Source: Rhizobium sp. SG_E_25_P2 | GTDB lineage: Bacteria > Pseudomonadota > Alphaproteobacteria > Rhizobiales > Rhizobiaceae | Direction: 5' to 3' | NCBI RefSeq assembly: GCF_029892285.1 | Contig: NZ_JARXVM010000026.1 | Span: forward strand, 1-59,249 | Length of the DNA stretch: 59,249 nt | Part shown: piece by piece, positions 47,513 through 55,710 of the stretch | Layout: every line of letters begins with the position of its first letter | Numbering within the stretch: position 1 is the stretch's first letter | Notes under the pieces: generated by a model | What the model was told of the DNA's origin: nothing | Database searches by the model: none | What the model saw: only the letters and a program-made list of their open reading frames with translations | Made by a program: the position numbers and the translations under genes

Positions 47513-47914
47513 ATGGCGAAGAAGAATGGCAAGGCGAAGGGCGGTCAGGCGTCGGCTCGCGAGCGCGTTGAGGCCGGCGGCGAGAGCAACACCGGGCTGA
47601 AAGGCCGCTCCATTCTCTATGTCGGCGGACGTGATTGCCAGGTCGCCCATCTTCGCCAGATCGCCGAGAATTTCGGCGCCGAGCTTATTCATCACGATGG
47701 CGGCCTGCGCGAGGCCGTGTCCCGCATCGACACCGTGCTGCCGTCGGTCGAATGCGTCTTCTGCCCGATCGACTGTATCAGCCACGACGCCTGCTTGCGC
47801 GTGAAGACCGGCTGCAAGAAGACCGGCACGTCCTTCGTGCCGCTTCGAAACGGCTCCAAGTCGAGTTTCGAACGCGCGTTGCAGGAAATTCATGAAAGGA
47901 CGGCGCGGGGGTGA
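47513..47914 (+). CDS. DUF2325 domain protein
   Basis: A 133-aa protein. A basic, disordered N-terminus (residues 1-45) precedes a DUF2325 core: SILYVGGRDCQVAHLRQIAENFGAELIHHDGG, VFCPIDCISHDACLRVKTGCKKTG, then FVPLRNGSKSSFERAL. Several conserved Cys/His may bind metal. The function is unknown. GAGAGGGA precedes the ATG at 47513. It heads an operon with an IsdG-like monooxygenase behind an iron box, so an iron/heme role is inferred. Confidence 0.85.
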   Translation: MAKKNGKAKGGQASARERVEAGGESNTGLKGRSILYVGGRDCQVAHLRQIAENFGAELIHHDGGLREAVSRIDTVLPSVECVFCPIDCISHDACLRVKTGCKKTGTSFVPLRNGSKSSFERALQEIHERTARG

Positions 47915-48162
47915 ATGACAGAGATCCATTCTTGATGATCGGGTTGCACAAGCTGGCGGCCGAACGCGGCGACGGCTTCGCCCCGGAACTGCTCAGCCTG
48001 CTGCTCGAGCGTGGTCGCCGCGACCTTTTGGCCGCCCGGCCAGATCGGCTTGATGCCGACCTAGATTCGGCGCACCATCACGCCGAGAGCGCGGCCTGCA
48101 TAAATGGCAACGACAATGTCGTGCCGTTTCCCGGCCGTCAGAAATGCAATCCAGGGAGATGA
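47911..48162 (+). CDS. Small protein of unknown function in the DUF2325 operon
   Basis: An 83-aa frame whose GTG overlaps the DUF2325 stop (GTGA). The N-terminal half is helical (MIGLHKLAAERGDGFAPELLSLLLERGRRDLLAARPDRL) and the C-terminal half is polar with a His cluster. It ends 1 bp before the next start codon. I recognise no family. Start at 47911 or at the ATG 47935. Confidence 0.55.
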   Translation: MNDRDPFLMIGLHKLAAERGDGFAPELLSLLLERGRRDLLAARPDRLDADLDSAHHHAESAACINGNDNVVPFPGRQKCNPGR

Positions 48163-48163
48163 C

Positions 48164-48484
48164 ATGTCCGGCTTTATCGCGATGAACCGCTTCAAGGTGG
48201 CCCTCGGCAAGGAAGGCGAATTCGAAGACGTCTGGAAAAACCGCGATTCGAGCCTGGATGCCGTTCCCGGTTTCGTCGAATTTCGCCTGTTGCGCGGCAA
48301 GAGCTTTGCCGAGGATGGCTATACGCTGTTTTCGTCGCATACGCTCTGGGCGTCCGAAGAGGATTTCCTCGGTTGGACCAAGTCCGAGAATTTTCGCCAG
48401 GCGCATAAAAACGCCGGCGGCCACCGCGATCTCTATGTCGGTCCGCCACAATTCGAAGGCTTCAGCGTGGTTGAGGGCGCCTGA
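48164..48484 (+). CDS. IsdG/ABM-type heme-degrading monooxygenase (HmuQ-like)
   Basis: A 106-aa ferredoxin-like (ABM) protein. The pattern FIAMNRFKVALGKEGEFEDVW, PGFVEFRLLRG, then HTLWASEEDFLGWTKSENFRQAH is that of IsdG-type heme oxygenases, where the invariant Asn, Trp and His residues line the heme pocket (N8, W61-W68 area, H at the end). GGGAGA precedes the ATG. Heme degradation for iron is the likely role. Other ABM monooxygenases share the fold, so the assay matters. Confidence 0.8.
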   Translation: MSGFIAMNRFKVALGKEGEFEDVWKNRDSSLDAVPGFVEFRLLRGKSFAEDGYTLFSSHTLWASEEDFLGWTKSENFRQAHKNAGGHRDLYVGPPQFEGFSVVEGA

Positions 48485-48864
48485 TGCCCGAGGTAATCGA
48501 GGACGCCGACGTCATCGACGTTCTGCCGGTCCTGCCGTCGCTGTCGATTGCCGAAAGCCGCGGTTTTTACCGCGATAAGCTCGGCTTCGATGAGATCGTC
48601 CATGAGGCGGACGACTATTTGATCGTCCGGCGCGTATTCGCCGGACGGCGGATGGAGCTGCATTTCTGGCTTACCGATGACCCGCGCCTGCCGGAAAACA
48701 GTTCCGTCTATTTGCGTGGCGGCGGTATAGACCGGCTGCATGCCGAGTTTTCGACCCGCGCCTTGCCGGATCTGTCGCCGCTCGAAATCCGACCCTGGGG
48801 CATGCAGGAATTTTACGTGCGCGATCCGCATGGCAATCTCCTGCGTTTTGGGCGGGTGGTTTAG
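48484..48864 (+). CDS. VOC/glyoxalase-family (bleomycin-resistance-like) protein
   Basis: A 126-aa protein of the vicinal-oxygen-chelate fold: VLPSLSIAESRGFYRDKLGF, MELHFWL, then FYVRDPHGNLLRFGR. It lacks an obvious full metal triad, which fits the bleomycin-binding type. Its ATG shares a base with the IsdG-like stop. Its 3' end overlaps the convergent sigma-factor gene by 4 bp. Confidence 0.83.
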   Translation: MPEVIEDADVIDVLPVLPSLSIAESRGFYRDKLGFDEIVHEADDYLIVRRVFAGRRMELHFWLTDDPRLPENSSVYLRGGGIDRLHAEFSTRALPDLSPLEIRPWGMQEFYVRDPHGNLLRFGRVV

Positions 48865-50129
48865 GACGTCCCTGCCTGTTTCCGGCATTGCGCCTGCCGC
48901 GCTGCGAGAAAATCGCGCTCGCGGTTGTTGCTTGCCAGCCGCCCGGCGATTTCGAAGGCGCGCTCGGCCTCGCGCCAGCGCTCCAGGTGAAACAGCGCGT
49001 CGCCGCGCGCGGCATGCAGCGGGGCATAGGCTTCGAGGTCTTTCAGGCCGTCCATGCCGTCGATGAGTTCAAGCGCGACGGCCGGCCCGCGCGCCATTCC
49101 GGCTGAGATGGCGTGGTTGAGCGCCACGACCGGCGAGGGATTGAACGCCAACAGCGCAGCATAGGTCGTTTCGATCTTCGGCCAGTCCGTGTCTTCCCAA
49201 CGCCGCGCGCGGGCATGGCAGGCGGCGATCTCGGCCTGCAGCCGGTAGAAGCCCGGCTTGGACGCAAGAGCCTGGGCTCGTTCGAGCGACGTCAGCCCCT
49301 GGTGGATCAAGAGCCGATCCCAGCGACTGCGATCCTGCTCGGGCAGAGCGACCAGATTGCCGTCTGCATCGACGCGTGCTGCGAAGCGCGAGGCTTGCAG
49401 ATCCATCAGCGCCAACAGTGACAGCGCCTCCACGTCGTTCGGGAGACGGGCGGCGAGCATGCGGCCGAGCCTTCGCGCCTCGCCGGCGAGATCGGCGCGT
49501 AGCACCGCATTGCCGCCGGTCGGCGCATAGCCCTCGTTGAAGATCAGATAGACCACCTCAAGCACCGAGCCCAGTCGCCTTTCGAGCTCCGCGCCGCGCG
49601 GGATCTCATAGTCGGCGCCGGATCGGGAAAGCGCCGCCTTGGCCCTGACGATGCGTTGCGCCATGGTCGGTTCCGCGACGAGAAAGGCGCGGGCGATTTC
49701 CGCACTGGTCAATCCACAGACCAGTTTCAGCGTCAGCGCCGCCCGGGCGTCGGGGGTGAGCGCCGGATGGCAGGCGGTGAAGATCAGCGACAACACCTCG
49801 TCGCCGACATCATCGTCGATCGAAGCCTCCAACGCCGCAATCGCCGCCCCGCCGTCATCCTCGGCCCCTGCCAGTTTCAGATGTTTTTTCTCCGCCATTT
49901 TGACATGGCGGAGATGATCGATCGCCCGGCGCTTGGCCGTCGCCATGAGCCAGGCCTGCGGCGAGGCCGGCGGGCCGCGCTTTGGCCAGTCGATCAGCGC
50001 CTGGGTCATCGCATCCTGGGCGATGTCCTCGGCAAGCGACGCGTCGCGTAGCATCCGGGCGAGCGTCGCGATCAATCGCGGACGCTCGATGCGGAACACG
50101 GTGTCGATCAGGCGAGGGATGTCCTGCAC
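48861..50129 (-). CDS. ECF42-type RNA polymerase sigma factor
   Basis: A 422-aa extracytoplasmic-function sigma factor. Sigma-2 region (DIAQDAMTQAL, PQAWLMATAKRRAIDHLR) and sigma-4 region (LTLKLVCGLTSAEIARAFLVAEPTMAQRIVRAK) occupy the first ~190 residues. A long helical, TPR-like C-terminal extension follows (EVVYLIFNEGYAP is characteristic). This extension and the DGPF/YCII gene just upstream define the ECF42 group, which has no anti-sigma factor. The start is GTG, with AAAGG upstream inside the previous gene. Confidence 0.9.
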   Translation of the reverse strand: MQDIPRLIDTVFRIERPRLIATLARMLRDASLAEDIAQDAMTQALIDWPKRGPPASPQAWLMATAKRRAIDHLRHVKMAEKKHLKLAGAEDDGGAAIAALEASIDDDVGDEVLSLIFTACHPALTPDARAALTLKLVCGLTSAEIARAFLVAEPTMAQRIVRAKAALSRSGADYEIPRGAELERRLGSVLEVVYLIFNEGYAPTGGNAVLRADLAGEARRLGRMLAARLPNDVEALSLLALMDLQASRFAARVDADGNLVALPEQDRSRWDRLLIHQGLTSLERAQALASKPGFYRLQAEIAACHARARRWEDTDWPKIETTYAALLAFNPSPVVALNHAISAGMARGPAVALELIDGMDGLKDLEAYAPLHAARGDALFHLERWREAERAFEIAGRLASNNRERDFLAARQAQCRKQAGTS

Positions 50130-50132
50130 GGA

Positions 50133-50555
50133 TCAGCCTTTCTGAGAGGCCTCCTGCAGCCGGTCATGCAGGGCTGCTGTTTCTGCCGACATAGCCTCAG
50201 CGAAATCCGCCATTTCATAGAGCGGGCGGATTTCGATCTCGCTCGGGCCCAACATCGGGTTCGGGCAACGTTTCACCCATTCCACCGCCTCATCGAGATC
50301 GCGGACTTCCCACAGCCAATAGCCGGCAACCAGTTCGCGGGTTTCGGCGAAGGGGCCGTCGATCACCCGACGGTCCGCCCCGTCGAAGGCGATGCGTTTG
50401 CCTGCTTTCGACGGCTTCAGCCCGTCGCCGGTCAACATCACCCCGGCCTGGATGAGTTCTTCGTTGAACTTGCCCATGGCCTGCATCAATTCATCGGACG
50501 GCAGAATGCCGTTTTCGCTGTCTTCGGTGGCTTTCACCAGCACCATCACGCGCAT
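50133..50555 (-). CDS. YCII/DGPF-domain protein partner of the ECF42 sigma factor
   Basis: A 140-aa YCII-related protein with the DGPFAETRELVAGYWLWEV motif that names the DGPF family. It lies 3 bp upstream of the sigma gene in the conserved ECF42 arrangement, where such genes are usually the sigma target. GAGGAGAGAG precedes the ATG at 50555. Confidence 0.9.
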   Translation of the reverse strand: MRVMVLVKATEDSENGILPSDELMQAMGKFNEELIQAGVMLTGDGLKPSKAGKRIAFDGADRRVIDGPFAETRELVAGYWLWEVRDLDEAVEWVKRCPNPMLGPSEIEIRPLYEMADFAEAMSAETAALHDRLQEASQKG

Positions 50556-50652
50556 CGTCTCTCTCCTCTGATCCGGAAGGTCCACGCCTTCCACTCCCCA
50601 GACGAGCGACTATGGCGATATTCGACAGGCCGCGAAACTTTTTTTGAAGATC

Positions 50653-51018
50653 TTACTGACCGCGGGCGGGGGCGAAAGCGCCGGCCGCCACCGCGATCCA
50701 GCCCAGGATCATCATCATCCCGCCTGTGGGCGCCGACATCGGGAAGAGGCCATGCCCCATCCTAGTGCGAAACAGGAGATCACCCGCAAACAACAGGCAA
50801 CCCAGGCCGATGAGCAGGCTGGCGACAAAGGCGGTGCGGATGCGCTGATAGCCGAGATAGAGGCCGAGAAGCGCCGGCGCCTGCGCCATGCAGGCTGTGG
50901 CGGCCGCGCCGATCAACCGGGGATCGCCGCCATGGGCGGCCATGGCCGACAGCGCCACGCCGGTCGCGCCGAGGCTGCCTGCCAAAAACAGCACGATGCG
51001 GGGATAGATCTCTTTCAT
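50653..51018 (-). CDS. DUF423 membrane protein
   Basis: A 121-aa inner-membrane protein with about four TM helices. Features of DUF423 are the N-terminal LFLAGSLGATGVALSAMAAHG and the C-terminal APTGGMMMILGWIAVAAGAF. The function is unknown. Its start overlaps the truncated globin stop by 4 bp, so they are coupled. Confidence 0.85.
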   Translation of the reverse strand: MKEIYPRIVLFLAGSLGATGVALSAMAAHGGDPRLIGAAATACMAQAPALLGLYLGYQRIRTAFVASLLIGLGCLLFAGDLLFRTRMGHGLFPMSAPTGGMMMILGWIAVAAGAFAPARGQ

Positions 51019-51422
51019 GCCGGGCCTCCCGCCTCGTCTCGGTTCTGCATATGGAAGGCCAGCCGTTCGATCGGCGCCCAGATGATCTCGCGCAGCTTGG
51101 GATGGCTGATGGTGTCCTCCATCGCCTGCTTGAAGCACAGCATCCATTCGTCGCGTTCGGCCGGGCCGATCGGCGCGACGAAATGCCGGGCGCGCAGGCG
51201 GGGATGGCCGTATTTGTCGGTGTAGAGCGGCGGGCCGCCGAGATAGCCGGTCAGATATTCGTAAAGCTTCTCTTCGGCGCGGGAGAGATCCGGCGCATGG
51301 ATCGCCCGGCAGCGCGCCGCCTCAGGCAGCGTGTCCATGAGGTCATAGAACCTGCGGGTCAGCGCTCTTATGGTCGCATCGCCGCCGATGGCTTCGTAAA
51401 GGGTGATTGTCTCTTCGCTCAT
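51015..51422 (-). CDS. Group II truncated hemoglobin
   Basis: A 135-aa globin of the trHbII type. LYEAIGGDATIRALTRRFYDLMD is the A-B-helix signature, YLGGPPLYTDKYGHPRLRARHF holds the proximal His, and the G8 Trp is in RDEWMLCF. Possible roles are NO detoxification or O2 handling. The ATG at 51422 gives the usual length. Confidence 0.9.
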   Translation of the reverse strand: MSEETITLYEAIGGDATIRALTRRFYDLMDTLPEAARCRAIHAPDLSRAEEKLYEYLTGYLGGPPLYTDKYGHPRLRARHFVAPIGPAERDEWMLCFKQAMEDTISHPKLREIIWAPIERLAFHMQNRDEAGGPA

Positions 51423-51579
51423 GAGGCTTCTTTGAGCCTGATGGCGCGAGGCGTCAATGCGGCAAATCAATCCTGTTTCCGGGGCGTAGCAGACCTTCAA
51501 AAATAATTTGCGCCGGAGACAGGAATTTGAAGGCGAGGGGCCTTGCAAGCCTGAAAGCGACTGCGTAACGTCAGGAAAA

Positions 51580-51597
51580 ATTGAAAGCGGTTTCAAT
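51580..51597. promoter_or_regulatory. LacI-type operator upstream of thuA
   Basis: ATTGAAA-GCGG-TTTCAAT, a perfect inverted repeat with the central GC/GG of LacI-family operators, 43 bp before thuA. In rhizobia the thu genes are controlled by the LacI-type ThuR. No such gene is in the window. Confidence 0.65.
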
Positions 51598-51639
51598 TCC
51601 TGCCGTCATTCCCGATCAGCCGTTCCAATGGAGGAAACC

Positions 51640-52428
51640 ATGGCCGTCCGCACCATCGTCTGGGGCGAAAACATTCATGAGCAGACCAATGAGGTCGTGC
51701 GCTCGATCTATCCCGAAGGCATGCACAACACGATCGCCAAGGCGCTGAACGTCGATCCCGCGATTTCCGCGACGACCGCGACCCTTCAGGAGCCCGAGCA
51801 CGGCCTCAGCCAGGCCCGTCTCGACGAGACCGACGTGCTGGTCTGGTGGGGCCACAAGGACCATGGCGCGGTGGCCGACGAGATCGTCGAGCGCGTGGCG
51901 CATCGGGTCTGGGAAGGCATGGGCCTGATCGTGCTGCATTCAGGCCATTTCTCGAAGATTTTCAAGCGGCTGATGGGCACGCCCTGCGCGCTGAAATGGC
52001 GCGAGGCCGGCGAGCGCGAGCGCGTCTGGAACGTCAATCCCGGCCATCCGATCACCGAGGGCATCGGCGAACATTTCGTCATCGAAAACGAGGAAATGTA
52101 TGGCGAGCACTTCTCGGTGCCCGAGCCGCTCGAAACCGTGTTCGTGTCCTGGTTCCAGGGCGGTGAAGTGTTCCGCTCCGGCCTGACCTGGCGGCGCGGC
52201 CTGGGCAACATCTTCTATTTCCGCCCGGGACACGAGACCTATCCGACCTATCACCAGGCCGAAGTGCAACAGGTGATCCGCAATGCGGTGAAATGGGCGA
52301 AGCCAACCCGGACAACGCCCTACAAGGCCATCCATGACGCGCCGAACGTGCCGGTGGGCCAGACGCTGGAGCCGGTCGAGGAACGTGGGCCTACTCTGCA
52401 CCAGGCCGGCGAAGCCGGTTATCGCTGA
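51640..52428 (+). CDS. thuA: ThuA, trehalose utilization protein
   Basis: A 262-aa ThuA-domain protein (class-I glutamine-amidotransferase-like fold) with VWWGHKDHGAV, GLIVLHSGHFSKIF and NIFYFRPGHETYPTYH. In Sinorhizobium and Agrobacterium ThuA and ThuB act in the 3-keto-trehalose route. GAGGAAA lies just before the ATG at 51640; the open frame upstream is non-coding. The Thu ABC transporter is not in the window. Confidence 0.9.
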   Translation: MAVRTIVWGENIHEQTNEVVRSIYPEGMHNTIAKALNVDPAISATTATLQEPEHGLSQARLDETDVLVWWGHKDHGAVADEIVERVAHRVWEGMGLIVLHSGHFSKIFKRLMGTPCALKWREAGERERVWNVNPGHPITEGIGEHFVIENEEMYGEHFSVPEPLETVFVSWFQGGEVFRSGLTWRRGLGNIFYFRPGHETYPTYHQAEVQQVIRNAVKWAKPTRTTPYKAIHDAPNVPVGQTLEPVEERGPTLHQAGEAGYR

Positions 52429-52446
52429 GATCAGGGGATCGTTTCA

Positions 52447-53493
52447 ATGCGACTTTTGATTCTCGGCACCGGCGGCATGGCGAAGAACCACGCCATGTCT
52501 TTCAAAGCGATCGACGGCGTCGAGGTGACGGCGGCGGTGGATGTGGACGCCGCCCGCGTGGAAGCTTTCGCGCTGACTCATGGCATTGCCAACACCTTCA
52601 CCTCGCTCGAAGACGCCATCGCCTGGGGCGAATTCGACGCGGTGGCCAATGTCACCCCCGACCGCGCTCATCACCCCACCACCATGCGGCTGATTAAGGC
52701 GGGCAAGCACCAGTTCTGCGAAAAACCGCTGGCGGAAAACTATGATCTCGCCATGGAGATGACCGAGGCGGCCGAAAAGGCCGGTCTCATCAACATGGTC
52801 AATCTCAGCTACCGCAATGTCGCGGCGCTGCAGACGGCGCGGGCCATGGTGCGATCAGGCGAGATCGGCTTCGTCAAACATGTCGAAGCCTCTTATCTGC
52901 AGAGTTGGCTGATCTCGAAAGCCTGGGGCGACTGGCGCACTGAAAGCCAGTGGCTGTGGCGGCTCTCCACCGCGCATGGCTCCAACGGCGTGCTCGGCGA
53001 TATCGGCATCCATATCCTCGATTTCGCCTCCTACGGCTCCGGTCTCGACATCGCCCATATCTTCGGCCGGCTCAAAACCTTCGACAAGGCCGAAGGCGGC
53101 AAGATGGGCGACTATGTGCTCGACGCCAATGACAGCTTCACCATGTCGGTGGATTTCTCCAACGGCGCGCTGGGCGTCATCCACGCCACCCGCTGGGCGG
53201 CCGGCCATTACAACGATCTCAAGCTGCGCATCTATGGCGACAAGGGCGGCATCGAGATCGACCACAAGCTGACCGGCACCAAGATGCGGGCCTGCTATGG
53301 CGACAATGCCGAAACCGCCGAATGGATCGACATCGAGCCCGAGGCGACGCCCACCAACTATCAGCGCTTTGCGGACGCGGTGAAGACGGGCGTCAACGGC
53401 GAACCCGACTTCCGCCACGCCGCCAGCCTGCAAAAAGCGCTGGACCTCGCCTTCATCACCGAAAAGGAGCGCGCCGAACAGGCGCTCCTCTGA
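52447..53493 (+). CDS. thuB: Gfo/Idh/MocA-family dehydrogenase ThuB-like
   Basis: A 348-aa NAD(P)-dependent oxidoreductase. The Rossmann start is LILGTGGMAKNHAMSF, the typical catalytic EKPLAENYDLA is near residue 94, and GDIGIHILDFASY contains the conserved HxxD-type residues. It follows thuA by 18 bp as in rhizobial thuAB, which supports the symbol. Confidence 0.88.
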   Translation: MRLLILGTGGMAKNHAMSFKAIDGVEVTAAVDVDAARVEAFALTHGIANTFTSLEDAIAWGEFDAVANVTPDRAHHPTTMRLIKAGKHQFCEKPLAENYDLAMEMTEAAEKAGLINMVNLSYRNVAALQTARAMVRSGEIGFVKHVEASYLQSWLISKAWGDWRTESQWLWRLSTAHGSNGVLGDIGIHILDFASYGSGLDIAHIFGRLKTFDKAEGGKMGDYVLDANDSFTMSVDFSNGALGVIHATRWAAGHYNDLKLRIYGDKGGIEIDHKLTGTKMRACYGDNAETAEWIDIEPEATPTNYQRFADAVKTGVNGEPDFRHAASLQKALDLAFITEKERAEQALL

Positions 53494-53503
53494 CCCGATC
53501 CTC

Positions 53504-53526
53504 CCGGGGCCGCCCGCCGGCCCCGG
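53504..53526 (+). terminator. GC-rich hairpin after thuB
   Basis: CCGGGGCC (53504-53511) and GGCCCCGG (53519-53526) around a 7-nt loop, 11 bp after the thuB stop. The following sequence is C-rich rather than T-rich, so termination is only probable. Confidence 0.55.
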
Positions 53527-53635
53527 CTTCCCCCACGCCCATTCTATGCCGACAATCCGCATTTTCACCATTGAAGACCGGGCGGGACTGGGCTAAGACG
53601 AGTTCCATCGGACGCGGAGATTCTCCGCAAGGCAT

Positions 53636-53712
53636 GCACCCGTAGCTCAGCTGGATAGAGTGTTGGATTCCGATTCCAAAGGTCACAGGTTCGAATCCTG
53701 TCGGGTGCGCCA
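53636..53712 (+). tRNA. tRNA-Arg (anticodon CCG)
   Basis: A complete cloverleaf of 77 nt. The acceptor GCACCCG (53636-53642) pairs with CGGGTGC (53702-53708), followed by discriminator G and an encoded CCA. The anticodon stem TTGGA/TCCAA encloses TTCCGAT, giving anticodon CCG. The T-arm has GGTTCGAATCC. An integrase gene follows within about 170 bp, so the 3' end is the probable attachment site. Confidence 0.95.
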
Positions 53713-53758
53713 GCCTACTAAGTGATTTCATTGACATATCAGTCTTTTCTTGTTTTCT

Positions 53759-53880
53759 CTAGCGCAGAAAATAAGCTAGCTCAGTCCTAGCCCAGTCGCG
53801 TTTGCGCTTGGGAATTTCTCAATGTTTTCAGTGTAGCGTGTGAGGGCTGGGATGCGCATCTAGCGCAGTTCCAGCGCAGT
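53759..53880 (+). repeat. Five CTAGCNCAGT direct repeats (putative integrase arm sites)
   Basis: Copies of a 10-mer: 53759-53768 (CTAGCGCAGa), 53776-53785 (CTAGCTCAGT), 53787-53796 (CTAGCCCAGT), 53860-53869 (CTAGCGCAGT) and 53871-53880 (CcAGCGCAGT). Two pairs have an 11-bp period, one helical turn. Their place between the tRNA and the integrase gene suits arm-type binding sites. Confidence 0.65.
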
Positions 53881-53915
53881 TGCGGACCATAGCAACTCGA
53901 AGGATGCCCCACGTT

Positions 53916-55334
53916 ATGCTGCATGATCCGAACCCGACGAGGAAAACGCCGTTCACTCTTTTCCAGCGGGAGGGAACGCAAAACTGGTCGATGCGATATT
54001 CGCTCGGCGGCAAGCAATACAAAAAGACGCTCGGCACAGCCGATGAGCAAGAAGCATTGCAGCGGGCCTATGAGATCTGGCACGAGCAAAGCTTTCGCGC
54101 GAAGCAGGGGCTGTCGCTGGATAGCCATGCCTTCTCATCGGTTGCCGAAGAGTTCATCGAAAAGATCATTGCCGAAGCCGAGCGCGACGAGCGCAGCAAG
54201 TACCATCCGATTTATTGGCCGCCGATCATTCGCCGTTTTCCGGTTGGATATTTCGGCGAGCGCGGCATCGAGACGATCACGACTGCTGATATCGAGCGCT
54301 ATATCGAATGGCGCAAGACGTATTGGACGACAGGCCCTGGCATCGAAATTCAGAAAATCCGCGTCGAACGAGAGGATGGACGTGTTTTCGTTCGGCCCGC
54401 GCCCCGCAAAGTCGCGGCTCTCTCGACGATGAAAGGCGAGATGGTCATTATCCGCGAGATATTCGATCGCGCGGCAAAATGGGGCTATTGCAAGCCAATC
54501 GTGGTTCCCGCCGTCAAAACGCGGAAAAAGCCCGACACACGCCGCCCAGGGTTTTCGCCTGAGGAATATGAAAAGCTTCTGCAAAAGAGCCTTGAACGGA
54601 TCAGCGAGCCGCAGCAATCGGTCAAGCTGGTCAAGGCGAAGGATGGGCGTATCTGGTCACAAAGCACCCTGACTGACCGTGTCCGCTCTGACCGCATCCG
54701 TCTTCATGCCTATGTCGAACTCATGGCCAATACCGGCCTGCGTCCGACTGAAGCGAAAAACCTCATCTGGCGTGACATCCTGCGATACCGGGAAACACGA
54801 AAGTTGCCGCAATATCAACAAGACGCCCGCCTTCAGGTTCACGGCAAGGGCAAGCATGGGAATGCCGTGCCGTTGCATGGCGCGATCCAAGCGCTTCACA
54901 TGCTCTGGATTGTTTTTGAAGGTGAAGTTGGACGCGAACCCCAGGATGAAGATCCAGTCTTTGCCGATGCCAAGGGCAAGGCAATCCTGTCGTTCTCGCG
55001 TGGGCTGAATTCTCTGCTGAAGTCGGCCGGTTTGGAGCGCGACAACAGGGGTGCAAAACGGACGGCCTATTCCCTTCGGCATTATTACATTTCGATGATG
55101 TTGGCGCAGAATGTGTCAGTCCACCATATCGCCCGAAACACCCGGACATCGATCGCGATGATCGATAAGCATTATGCGCAGGTGAATACCGAGCAGATCC
55201 GGGATTATCTGCGGCCCGGCGAGGAGGAGCTACGGAAGGAGCCTGTCCTGCTGGATAGTGCGACATTCGACGAGATTCGCCAACTCGAGAAATGGTTGGC
55301 CGAATTGAGGGCCGGGAAATCCATGTCGCAATAG
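53916..55334 (+). CDS. int: Tyrosine-type site-specific integrase
   Basis: About 472 aa. An N-terminal arm-binding segment (YSLGGKQYKKTLGTADEQEA) and a SAM-like core-binding domain (about 85-230) lead into the catalytic domain. The Arg is in NTGLRPTEAKN, the Lys in HGKGKHGNAVP, YSLRH stands at the HxxR box (first His replaced), and the nucleophile Tyr is in IDKHYAQVN near the end. The ATG at 53916 has AAGGA eleven bases upstream; 53904 is an alternative. It is AT-richer than flanking genes and oriented away from the tRNA-Arg. Confidence 0.92.
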   Translation: MLHDPNPTRKTPFTLFQREGTQNWSMRYSLGGKQYKKTLGTADEQEALQRAYEIWHEQSFRAKQGLSLDSHAFSSVAEEFIEKIIAEAERDERSKYHPIYWPPIIRRFPVGYFGERGIETITTADIERYIEWRKTYWTTGPGIEIQKIRVEREDGRVFVRPAPRKVAALSTMKGEMVIIREIFDRAAKWGYCKPIVVPAVKTRKKPDTRRPGFSPEEYEKLLQKSLERISEPQQSVKLVKAKDGRIWSQSTLTDRVRSDRIRLHAYVELMANTGLRPTEAKNLIWRDILRYRETRKLPQYQQDARLQVHGKGKHGNAVPLHGAIQALHMLWIVFEGEVGREPQDEDPVFADAKGKAILSFSRGLNSLLKSAGLERDNRGAKRTAYSLRHYYISMMLAQNVSVHHIARNTRTSIAMIDKHYAQVNTEQIRDYLRPGEEELRKEPVLLDSATFDEIRQLEKWLAELRAGKSMSQ

Positions 55335-55710
55335 GGATCGATCTCGCCGTGACTTTCGTCACGTTGAAGCATCGGCGGTTGAGGCCGATTTGGCGCCGCG
55401 AGTGGACTGTCCGGTTTTAGAGAGCGTTGGGCGGTAAGCTGCTCTTCAACAAATTTCTCATCGAGCAAAATTTTTCCGGTCAAGCTACAGCCCTGCTTCA
55501 TCGTTCAACTGGGCCAAAGCTCAACGCAGGAGCAAGCTACCGGTTCGAAACTGCTATGGTGAGCCACGCCTTATCGAGCCCGGCGATAGGCTGAGTATTT
55601 AACTTGTGAATGCTGCTAATTGGAGACATGATCGACGTTACGCTGTTGAAATGAGGCCTTTTATCTCTTCAACATCGCGTGATTATTCTGCAGTGATGAG
55701 GGAGAGGAAA
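55335..55710. other. Gene-free stretch between integrase and the cassette
   Basis: About 375 AT-richer bases. A perfect CGTGAC-TTTC-GTCACG inverted repeat lies at 55348-55363, 14 bp past the integrase stop. It could be an operator or a weak stem. The rest shows no confident gene. The promoter of the downstream cassette should be here. Confidence 0.4.

Noticed and set aside
53690-53712. Search for a second copy of the tRNA 3' end (attR) to the right
   Set aside because: I see no convincing repeat of the tRNA end between 55.3 kb and the window edge. The right attachment site is either degenerate or outside the window.
55205-55501. Open minus-strand frame of 98 codons overlapping the integrase 3' end
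   Set aside because: It has no ribosome site, lies largely antisense to the integrase C-terminus and matches no family I know.
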